Below, piece by piece: positions 55,719 through 64,000 of a stretch of 64,000 nucleotides of DNA (the first letter of the stretch is position 1; every line of letters starts with the position of its first letter). The stretch spans positions 1-64,000 of the forward strand of contig JAESUZ010001755.1 of the NCBI GenBank assembly GCA_017311185.1, given 5' to 3'. Position numbers and translations under genes: made by a program. The stretch comes from Proteles cristata cristata. Its lineage: Eukaryota; Chordata; Mammalia; Carnivora; Hyaenidae. Below the pieces are notes generated by a model. That model was not told the DNA's origin. It ran no database searches and saw nothing but the letters and a program-made list of their open reading frames with translations.

Positions 55719-56729
55719 CTCTTGCTTTCATTGATGTGTTCAACTTTTTTGGGTGATCCCATATTGTTTATTTCCACCCATATTTTTTAATTTCTCTTCT
55801 CCTACTGGGATTGGGGTGTTCATGTTTCTCTGCCTCTAGTTCCTTAGGTGCACTGTTAGATTTTACACTTGCACTTTTACTAATTTCTTGATATAGGCCA
55901 GGAGTGCAATGTACTTTCCTCTTAGGACTGCCTTCACATCCCATAGAGTTTGGATTGTTGTATTTTCGTTTTCATTTGTTTCCACATATTTTTAAATGTC
56001 TTCTCTAATTGCCTGATTGTCCCATTCCTTCTTTAGTAGGGTGCTCTTTAATCTCCTTGTTTTTGGAGGTTTTCCAGACTTCTTCCTGTGATTGATTTCA
56101 AGTTTCATAGCATTGTGATCTGAAAGTGTGCATAGTATGATCTCACTTCTTTCATATTTATTGAGGGCTGCTTTATGTCCAGTTTGTTATCTATTTTGGA
56201 GACTCTGCCATGCGCACTTGAGAAGAAAGTGAATTCCATGGCCTCAGGATGTAGAGTTTAAATATATCTGTCAAATCCATCTGGTTCAATGTGTCATTCA
56301 AGTCCATTTTTTTAAATCATTTTCTGTCTAGTTAATCTATCCATTACTGTAAATGAATTAGTAAAGTCCCCTGCTATTAGCACATTCTTATCCATAAGAG
56401 TGTTTCTGTTTGTGTATAATTGTTTTTTATATTTAGGTGTTCCTGTATTTGTGCGTAACATTTATATTTGTTAGCTCTTCCTGATGGATAGACCCTTTAA
56501 TTATTCTATACTGCCCTTCTTCATCCCTTGTTAAAGTCTTTTCTTTAAAGTCCAGTTTGTCTGATGTAATTATAGGTACTCCAGCTTTTTTTTTCTCTTC
56601 CAGTAGCATGATAGATATTTCTGAAATAATAACAATCTGAAAGTGTCCTCCAGTATAAAATGAGTTTCTTGTAGACAGCAAATAGATGGATTTTGTGTTT
56701 TCATCCATTCTGCTACCCTATGTCTTTTG
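55719..56729 (-). mobile_element. L1-O continued: ORF2 linker and endonuclease
   Basis: On minus: endonuclease (56729-56300) and the following linker (to 55719). A 91-codon frame at 56433-56708 includes K-A-G-V-P-I-I-T-S-D-K-L-D-F and R-D-E-E-G-Q-Y, both endonuclease segments. It is interrupted by a SINE at 56730. Confidence 0.85.
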
Positions 56730-56964
56730 TGTGTTTTTTTTTAATTTTTTAAAATATTTTATTTATTTCTAGGAGAGAGAGAGAGACAGCGTGAGCAGGG
56801 GAGGGTCAGAGAGAGAGGGAGTCACAGACTCTGAAACAGGCTCCAGGATCTGAGCTGGCAGTCAGCACAGAGCCCGACACGGGGCTCGAACCCACGAACC
56901 GCAAGATCATGACCTAAGCGAAAGTCAGACGCTTAACCGACTAAGCCACCCAGGCCAGGCCCCC
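56730..56964 (-). mobile_element. Felid SINE, near consensus
   Basis: Antisense SINE. The perfect duplication CCCTATGTCTTTTG at 56716-56729 and 56965-56978 and near-consensus body indicate a young insertion. A short CCAGGC repeat and C run sit at the head end. Confidence 0.95.
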
Positions 56965-58350
56965 CCCTATGTCTTTTGATTGGGGCATTTAGTCCATTTA
57001 CATTCAGTGTTATTATTGAAAAGTATGGGTTTAAAATCATCATGTCCTTTGTGGGATTCATGCTTGTGGTGGTGTCTGTGGTATCTTACGTTCCTTGCAA
57101 CATTTCCCTCAGAGAGTCCCCCTCAGAATTTCTTGTAAGGCTGGTTTAGTGGTGACGAATTCTTTCATTTAATGTTTACTTGGAAAGACTTTTATCTCTC
57201 CTTCTATTCTGAATGATAGGCTTGCTGGGTAGAGGATTATTGGCTGCATACTTTTTCTGCTCATCACATTGAGGATCTCCTGCTATTCCTTTGGCCTGCC
57301 AAGTTTCAGTACATAGGTCTGTCAGCACTCTGATAGATTTCCCTTTGTATGTTAGGGTCCTTTTATCCTTAGCTGTTTTCAGACTTCTCTATTTGTCCTT
57401 ATATTTTGCCAGTTTTACTATGCTATGTTGTGCACAAGATTGATTCACGTTACATCTGAGGGCAGTTCTCTGTGCCTCTTGGATTTCAGTGTCTGTTTCC
57501 TTCCCCAGATTTGGAAAGTTCTCTGCTATAATTTTTTCAGAGACTCCTTCAGCGCCTTTCCCTCTCATTTCCTCTTCTGTATTTCCTGTGAAATGGATAT
57601 TATTCCATTTGATTATATCGCTGAGCTCTCAAACTATCCTTTCATGTTCCTGGATCAGTTTATCTCTCTTTTTCTCAGCTTTCTCTTTTTGTATAATTGT
57701 GTCTTCTAAATCACTTATTCTCCTTTCTGCCTCTTCAATCCGCATATTGAACGCCTCCATTTTATTTTGCATCTCATTTATAGCATTTTTTATTCATCAT
57801 AACTATTTTTAATCTCCATAGTGTTTGTAGCCATAGTTTCCCTGATGTCTTCCATGCTTTTTTCAAGCACAGCGATTAATTTTATGATTATTGTTCTAAA
57901 ATCTTGTTCAGTTATTTTGCTTACATCTGTTTTGAGCAGTTCTGTAGCTGTCAATTCTTCCTGGAATTTCTTTGGAGGAGAGCTCTTTCATTTCATCATT
58001 TTGGTTAGCTTTCTATCTTTCGTTAGTTTTAAAAGTTTGTTATGCACTCTGCCCCTGCGGGTGCTGCTGTTCCACAGAAGGCTCTTTGGCTGTCAGTTCA
58101 GAAAGTTTTCTTCGAATATTATCTCTTGTTGAGAACTTGGTTATTTTATTTTCCAACTCGTAGTGGTATTTTGGACTCTCCACCATGTGTACTTTTGCTT
58201 GTTTCTTTAGGTAGCCCTGGAAAAGAGAACGGAAAGACAAACACACAGGGAACAAAGGCACACAAACGCACAGACAAATGCAACAAACACGCAAACCGAA
58301 AGGAAAAACAAAAAAGAAAAAAGGGACACATACCAAAAAAAGAAAAAAGA
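56965..58350 (-). mobile_element. L1-O continued: ORF2 start, ORF1 and end of 5'UTR
   Basis: On minus: 5'UTR end (58350-58060), ORF1 (about 58010-57130) and the ORF2 start. Its ORF1 is broken. The plus frames at 57425-57812 are shadows. A near-mirror of L1-P 50400-51650, so the two copies form inverted arms. Confidence 0.83.
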
Positions 58351-58558
58351 GGGGCGCCTGGGTGGCTTAGTCGGTTAAGCGTCCGACTTTCGCTTAGGTC
58401 ATGATCTCGCGGTTCGTGGGTTTGAGCCTCGCGTCGGGCTCTGTGCTGACTGCCAGCTCAGAGCCTGGAGCCTGTTTCAGTCTGTGACTCCGTCTCTCTC
58501 TGACCCTCCCCTGCTCACACTGTCTCTCTCTCTCCTAGAAATAAATAAAAAAAATATT
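58351..58558 (+). mobile_element. Felid SINE, near consensus
   Basis: Sense SINE starting GGGGCGCCTGGGTGGCTTAG. Duplication AAAAAAAGAAAAAAGA at about 58335-58350 and 58559-58574, an A-rich target in the L1-O 5'UTR. Confidence 0.93.
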
Positions 58559-60105
58559 AAAAAAAGAAAAAAGAAAAGAGGAAAGAGGGAAGGCGAATAA
58601 TAAAAATAAAAATACATAAAAATGAAAAAAAGAAGAAAAGAAAAGGAAACAGAAAAACCCAATAGACAAAGGACAGCCTTTAGCATATAACCAGAATTCC
58701 CAGCTACAAATAAATCATTGGGTGTATGCAGTGCTGGTGGAAGAGCATAGAGAAAGAGAAAAATCACAGGTTGGGGAGAAAGCAAAATTGGAAATTAAAT
58801 GAGCAGGCAGAAGGAGTAAGAGGCTTATTTCAAAGAGAGAAAGAGTGGAATATGGCTGGAGAGTAGACGAAAGAAATGACGATGATGATACTCAGGGAAA
58901 CTATATAATCTGATTACTCCAGAGAGAAAGAGATAAAAAGGTAGCAGTGGAGGTGTAGGATTTACATCTAGAGAATTGATTAAATGTGACTATTTAAGCA
59001 AGCCAGTGACCAGAATTAATCAAGGTAGTGCATCCATGTTGGTCTTGAGCCAGCTTCTATAGAAGAAGAAGAAGAAGAAGAAGAAGAAGAAGAAGAAGAA
59101 GAAGAAGAAGAAGAAGAAGAAGAAGAAGAAGAAGAAGAAGAAGAAGAAGAAGGAGGAGGAGGAGGAGGAGGAGGAGGAGGGAGGCTAGGCTGGAGGCAGG
59201 AGGAGGAGGAGGAGGAGGAGGAGGAGGAGGAGGAGGAGGAGGAAGAGGAGAAGGAGGAGGAGAAGGAGAAGGAGGAGAAGGAGAAGAAGGAGGAGAAGGA
59301 GAAGAAGAAAAGGGCAGCTCTCTAGTGGGGATGGGTGTGGTTTGGTCCAGTGCGTCCTATGGGGTCCTGCCTTGGTAGTTGTGGGGAGAAAAGTGGTGAC
59401 GCCCCAGTCCTTTCTGGAACCAAATGTTGCAACTCACTCTTTTGGGTGTGATCTCCCTGTGCCCAGGTCGTAGCCAAGGTGGGCCGTGCTCTATATCTCA
59501 AGCCAGGCCTCATTTCTAGATCTCAGTCCATGCACCCCATTGAAATTGCCAGAAATATAAACTCGCAGGCAAGTCTCTAAGAGCAGTTTCAAGCCTCTCG
59601 CTTCCCCCCTGGGGATAGAGCCGAGCAGAAGCACAAGGGTGCAGCTTCAGGAGCAGCTGCTTCCCCTCCTGGTCCAGCTGGTGAACGAGGAGCAGTTTCA
59701 CTGGGGGTTGTCTGGGACCAGTGTGTCTCCCCTGGGGTCAGCTGGACAGCAGGAAACCGGGTCCCTCTGTGTCCAGAGCGGAGGTTTTTCTCTTCCCTAG
59801 CGACAGGGACAGTGTCTTGAGCAGTTTCAGACACTTTTTCTTTTTTCCCCTAGACTCACCACAGCTCCCAGCAAAGGGGGATCCCCCCCTCCCTCTGTGT
59901 CTTCAGTCCTGGCCCGATTTTATCTTCCCCAGTTCGTACTCACGCTATAAGGTTTTCTTATCGGAATCTGTCTCCTTTTCCTCCCAAACTCCTGGATTCC
60001 ATAAGCGTTCCTATGACTTCAGGCCTTCTCTGTTTGAGAGATGGGGGCGAGTGAAATGTACAAATCTTACTTCTTCACCATCTTGCTCCGTCTCCTGTCC
60101 TCTCA
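58559..60105 (-). mobile_element. L1-O continued: full 5'UTR to its 5' end
   Basis: On minus this is the L1 5'UTR. It starts near 60100 with GGAGACGGAGCAAGATGGTG and ends at the SINE. It includes the CCACCTTGGCTACGACC and TCTCCCCACAACTACC blocks shared with L1-P and L1-B. A purine array (59059-59310) lies in it. The plus frame 59721-60122 and the minus frames 59322-59834 are 5'UTR chance frames. Because the 5' end is present, L1-O was a full-length insertion. Confidence 0.85.
59059..59310. repeat. (GAA)n then (GGA)n purine array, about 250 bp
   Basis: About 31 GAA units (59059-59151), then GGA units, a short GGCTAGGCTGG interruption near 59183-59196, more GGA, and mixed GGA/GAA to 59310. Nearly all purine on plus. 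It occupies the place of a short pyrimidine tract seen in L1-P (49867-49916), read inverted. Confidence 0.97.
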
Positions 60106-60715
60106 TCTTCTGCAGGTACATTTAGTTTCCACGGTGAATATTAATGTACCAGATTTCCATTAATTTAGGCATCAGGTGCCTAGATTCTTTGAGGTCAAAA
60201 GAAAGGCTAAATTATTCAATAAGGAAAAAGAGGTGTGGAATGATGCTAGAAATCCTATTTCAAAATTAGAGCATATCCATTTATAGCTCCCCAATCATAT
60301 GTATGCTCTTCAATTTTTCAGAATTTAAATTCAACAGTTCTATATATATATATGGTTCAAAGAGAACCACTTGGCAGGAATAAGATAACTATGTGTCCAC
60401 ATTTTGATAGCGTGGATAGTATTGAATCAGTGGTATGCTAAAGTTGGCTGGGACTGGCTCATAAGAACCTACAGTCAAACTTAACTTCACGTGGCTTGAA
60501 ATTGCTATAACAGGAGCACATACTCAAAGACAAATCAGGACTTTTTCATTTTATTCCTCTTCAGAGAGACGTTTGTTAAAATTGTATTTTTTAAAATTGT
60601 ATTAGCCTCTACTAATGAAATCAAAATGGTCATTTTTCTTGGTGACATATACAGGAAATCACTGTAAAATATCAATTTTTATGTTTCCCCTCCCAACAAA
60701 GCTTGTATGATATTA
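60106..60715. other. Unassigned AT-rich unique sequence
   Basis: Flanks the L1-O 5' end. No repeat family, exon or RNA gene recognised. A short (TA)n run is at about 60341-60352. Confidence 0.5.
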
Positions 60716-61193
60716 ACAGTTCCAGTTTTTGTTTGATTAATGATAATGCTGTTTTATAACATGACAATTTTTTTTCTTTCCATACTTTAAAAATGTCGCC
60801 CTTCTGTCTTTCTACTTGCATTGTTCCTGATGAAAAAAAGTACTCTCATCCTTTTCTTTGTTCTTCTCTATATATTGTGTCTTTTTTCCTCTGGCTCATT
60901 TTAAGATACTCTCTTTATCACTGTTTTGTTTTGTTTTGTTTCTTAGCCTTTTGACTAAGATATGCTTTGGTATAGTTTAGTTTTCTTCCCGTTTCTTGCC
61001 CATAGGGGTTGTTGAACTTCTTAGATCTGTGGGTTTATAGTTTTCATCAATGTTAAAAACTTTTCAGCCATTATTTCTTCAATTTTTTTCTGACTCCCCT
61101 CTTTTGGGTACTTCAGTAACAAGTATATTAGATCTATTGAAGTAGTTCCAGAGCTTACTGATGTCCTTTTCAACCTTTAAAATTTCAATTTCT
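60716..61193 (-). mobile_element. Ancient LINE-1 (L1M-type) fragment
   Basis: Resembles old mammalian L1 on minus. The segment with TTCAGCCATTATTTCTTCAA (61066-61085) and the following CCCCTC/TACTTCAGTAACAAGTATAT block are familiar from L1M 3' regions. It is continued after the SINE at 61411. The assignment is by recall of motif order. Confidence 0.55.
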
Positions 61194-61339
61194 GGGGAAC
61201 CTGGGTGGCTCAGTCGTTTAAGCGTCAGACTTCAGCTCAGGTCATGATCTCGTGGTTCATGACTTTGAGCCCCACATCGGGCTCTGTGAGCCTACAGCCT
61301 GCTTCGGATTCTGTGTTTCCCTCTCTCTGCACTTCCCCT

Positions 61340-61371
<32 letters not shown>

Positions 61372-61410
61372 CCCCTCTCTCAAATCTAAATAAACAATAA
61401 TTTTTTAAAG
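61194..61410 (+). mobile_element. Felid SINE
   Basis: Sense SINE starting GGGGAACCTGGGTGGCTCAG with a (CT)n run at about 61344-61372. Duplication TTCAATTTCT at 61184-61193 and 61411-61420. Confidence 0.92.
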
Positions 61411-61730
61411 TTCAATTTCTATAGTGAATTTTAAATCTCAAGCACTGCAGTTTTAATTTTTAGAAATTTTACTTGAGTCTTTTTTCTTCATGCCCCCACT
61501 TAGCTTTTTAAACATATGGAATGTAGTTACAGTAATTTTTAAAAAATATATTTATCTTCTAATTCTAACATCTGTGTACTTTTGAATCACTTTGGGTTGA
61601 TGTTTCTCATGGCATGTATTTCCTTGCTTCTTCTCATATCTGGCAATTTTTGATTGAACGTCAAATGTGAATTTTGCATTTTTGGAAGCTAGATATCTTT
61701 GTATTAGTATAAATATTCTTCAGCTTTTTT
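61411..61730 (-). mobile_element. Ancient LINE-1 fragment, continued
   Basis: Continues the L1M-like block interrupted by the SINE. Low similarity, so the assignment is tentative. Confidence 0.45.
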
Positions 61731-61923
61731 AGCCTTTATTTATTTATTTTGAGAGGGTGAGTGTGCACATGTGAGCAGGGGAGGGGCAGACCGAGAGGGA
61801 GAAAGAGAATCCCAAGCAGGCTCTATGCTGTCACTGTGGAGCCTGACATAGGGCTTGGTCTCATGAACCATGAGCTGAAACCAAGAGTCAGACACGTAAC
61901 CAACTGACCCACCCAGGCACCCC
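61731..61923 (-). mobile_element. Felid SINE, diverged
   Basis: Antisense SINE ending GACCCACCCAGGCACC. Duplication TATTCTTCAGCTTTTTT (61714-61730) / TATTCTTGAGCTTTTTT (61924-61940), one mismatch. Confidence 0.92.
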
Positions 61924-62590
61924 TATTCTTGAGCTTTTTTCTGGACTACAGTTAAGAGCTTGATTTTTGGAGAGAGTTTTATTTTTTCAGGCCCTTATTG
62001 TAATATTGATTGGTCAGGATGAGAACATCATTTTGTCCAGAGTTTAGACTCAAGACTCGTTATTCTCCACCAATGAGGCAAATGTTTGTGAGTACCTGTT
62101 TGTCTATACACTATAACGTTTTCCAATCTGACTGGTAGTATTGGCACTAATTGTAACCCTGCCTACATACTAATTTTTGTAAAACTATCGGATAATTATT
62201 TCTCCAGTAGTTTCCTGAAATGCATTTGCTGATGAGTACTCTGCAACTTTCCAAAGTTCTTTCTTTGTAGCTCTCTCTTCTCTGGTATTTTGTTTTGTGA
62301 ACTTTTGCCAACTTGGTTTCCCTGTATTTTCAGCTTTTTTCCCCCTTTTTATTAACCACATGGAGTTTGCTCTCCCTGAGTTCCCTCTCCTTGTTCTCTG
62401 GCGTGGAAAATTTCTCAAGACAGCAGTAACCTGGGGTAATCATAGGGCTCATCTCATTTATCTCTCATCTCTCAGATATCACTGCCCTCTTTTGCCTGAC
62501 ATCCAGTCTCTTAAAAATTGTTATTTTATATAGCCTGTCTGTCTTTCTTGGCTGTTTCAGACAGGAGGCTAAATCTGGTCCTTGTAACTC
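61924..62590. other. Probable remains of ancient L1, unassigned
   Basis: The T-rich character resembles the preceding L1M-like block, but I cannot align it by eye. The small frames at 62185-62533 match nothing I know. Confidence 0.35.
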
Positions 62591-63439
62591 CATATTGGCT
62601 CTCAGTGGAAACTGAAGAAAGTGAATGTGATCTGATATTGAAGATATTTGCTTTAAGATATATCCATCCATGGTTATACAGTATGTTATCTTGAGTGTGT
62701 ATGTGGACTTGAAGGCCACTTAGAATATGATTGATTGAATGGGATTAGGCACATTGGCTAGGATGTCTTCCACATTTATGAGGGGGTGTGTGGTTGAAAA
62801 AAATGGTATTATTCTTCTTTCCTATCTTCCATTCCTTCTTTTTACAGTCACATATATTGATTTTCCTCTGGGGAAACATCTTTGTGAGTCCAGTAGAGTG
62901 GACATCTCCCTGAAACAGGTAGGGTTGTCACACAACCCAGATCTGCCCAATCAGAATCACCATTCCCTAAACCGTAGATTTTTGGTTTAGAAATTGGTTA
63001 AGTTGGTCTAAGACTTAACTGCACAATGTTTGAACTGACTATTGGAAAGAGACCATTTCTTTCCATTGAAATTATAGCTGGTTAGGTATGGGAATAGAAC
63101 TGTTAAAAGCTACCCCCTACCACAACTCAGACACCCATACACAGAAAAAACAAAATAGAGAACAACTCCTTGTGACATTTTTGAACTCCTTAATCTTACC
63201 AGAGTTTTAAGTTATAAATAAGCTCCATTTATTACTAAAACTAGTTTTAGTTGGTTTCCTAGCAATCGCATATATAAAATTTTGACTCATCCATAAGTGA
63301 TCATTGTCTTCAGGGTCTTATAGGAGGGGAGGTAAGTGATTTCATAAATATTAAAACATAAAGTACATTGATATAAATGATATCAATGATATAAAAACAC
63401 CATGATTTTAGGGACAGGATGGATAAATTGTAATAAAAA
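62591..63439. other. Unassigned unique sequence
   Basis: About 850 bp with no recognised repeat. The 83-codon plus frame (62739-62987) has no family features and is probably chance. Confidence 0.5.
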
Positions 63440-63612
63440 TATAGAACTATCATTTATTGTATATTTATACTAAGGGTTATCCCATTTAGTCCCCATAAGA
63501 GCCTGATCAAACAGGTATTTATTCCTACCTAATTACAGATACTAAACCTCAGAGAGATTAGGTAACTTTCCCAAGATTAAGCAGCTAGAAAATGGAAGAT
63601 GCAAAGGTATAA
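63440..63612 (-). mobile_element. MIR (ancient tRNA-derived SINE) fragment
   Basis: On minus it has the MIR order: a TTACCTAATCTCTCTGAGG segment (plus 63549-63567), the conserved core with a TCTGTAA-type stretch, and a decayed LINE2-like tail with AATAAATG-type ending near 63450. Strongly diverged, as expected for a mammal-wide repeat. Confidence 0.75.
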
Positions 63613-64000
63613 ACTCTCTGTCTCACTTCAGTGATTTTATCTCTTTATTATATTGCTGGTGTGACTTTGAGGAATCTGAGACTCTTAGAGGGCTTTGTGA
63701 AGAACACGAGCTTTGGAGGGTGGGTTCTAGAAGAAAGGGAGGACAATTCAGATAGCAACAAGGGCAAGAGCAAAGGGATGGAGCACATTTCGGGTTGACA
63801 GGCTGTTCAGGGGCAGAAGTAGGAAATGAATGAGAAGTTGGCTTGGTGTTTTAAGACCAAGTTTCTTGAATTGCATAATGGCATCTGCTCTTGACTCTCC
63901 TTGGCTGATGAATTTTCTGTTCATCTATTTTATCTATTCTATTCTTTCCCCAGAAGCTTTGCTTTTTATTCTTGTTTTGTTTTGATTGTCATCCAGTCGG
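63613..64000. other. Unassigned unique sequence to window end
   Basis: Nothing recognised. A purine-richer patch is at 63690-63790. No coding support. Confidence 0.5.

Noticed and set aside
59721..60125. 134-codon plus-strand open frame
   Set aside because: It is antisense to the L1-O 5'UTR, which continues on both sides. No domain or splice context.

Overview
This window is mammalian nuclear DNA, most likely from a cat-family carnivore. About twenty copies of a tRNA-derived SINE carry the head GGGGCGCCTGGGTGGCTCAG, with recognisable pol III A and B boxes and a CT-rich, A-rich tail. This matches the Carnivora Can-SINE family in its felid (SINEC_Fc-like) form. Almost everything else is LINE-1, laid down in several generations on both strands. 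I recognise no host protein-coding exon, host promoter, tRNA, rRNA or CRISPR. Nearly every open frame over 60 codons is an L1 or retroviral remnant, or chance.

Layout. 32-402 is an old MLT1-type (ERVL-MaLR) LTR on the minus strand. 1052-16947 is one old minus-strand L1 (L1-A), split at 6294/14775 by a plus-strand L1 (L1-B), which is itself split in ORF1 by a third, 5'-truncated plus-strand L1 (L1-C). 17342-28947 is a mosaic of minus-strand L1 pieces (D to I) with a stack of three SINEs in one target site. 29314-29887 is a compact 5'-inverted L1 with a 16-bp target duplication. 30862-45702 is an old plus-strand L1 (L1-K). It is interrupted by a 6.5-kb class I (gamma-like) endogenous retrovirus on the minus strand (30997-37543), two SINEs, another 5'-inverted L1 (41668-43464) and a short L1. 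45703-47145 is the 5' end of one more L1. 47146-60105 is a full-span minus-strand L1 (L1-O) holding a nearly complete plus-strand L1 (L1-P, 49360-55718) and a long (GAA)n/(GGA)n tract. 60106-64000 is older sequence with ancient L1, two SINEs and a MIR.

The provirus has 287- and 291-bp LTRs, a primer binding site fitting tRNA-Glu (ERV-E-like), a leader with three tandem repeats, gag (matrix, major homology region, CCHC zinc knuckle), protease, a reverse transcriptase broken by an L1, integrase and a remnant of the Env transmembrane subunit. It has lost most of RT and RNase H and nearly all of the Env surface subunit. Every gene carries stops or frameshifts.

No new functional system is evident. 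The interest lies in retrotransposition history: nested insertions whose order can be read from target duplications, three 5'-inverted L1s consistent with twin priming, a probable L1 3' transduction inside a retroviral pol gene, repeated SINE insertion into one site, and purine-repeat expansion inside an L1 5'UTR. Boundaries were placed by eye by comparing copies within the window. Most are good to about 10 bp where a target duplication is visible and to tens of bp elsewhere.
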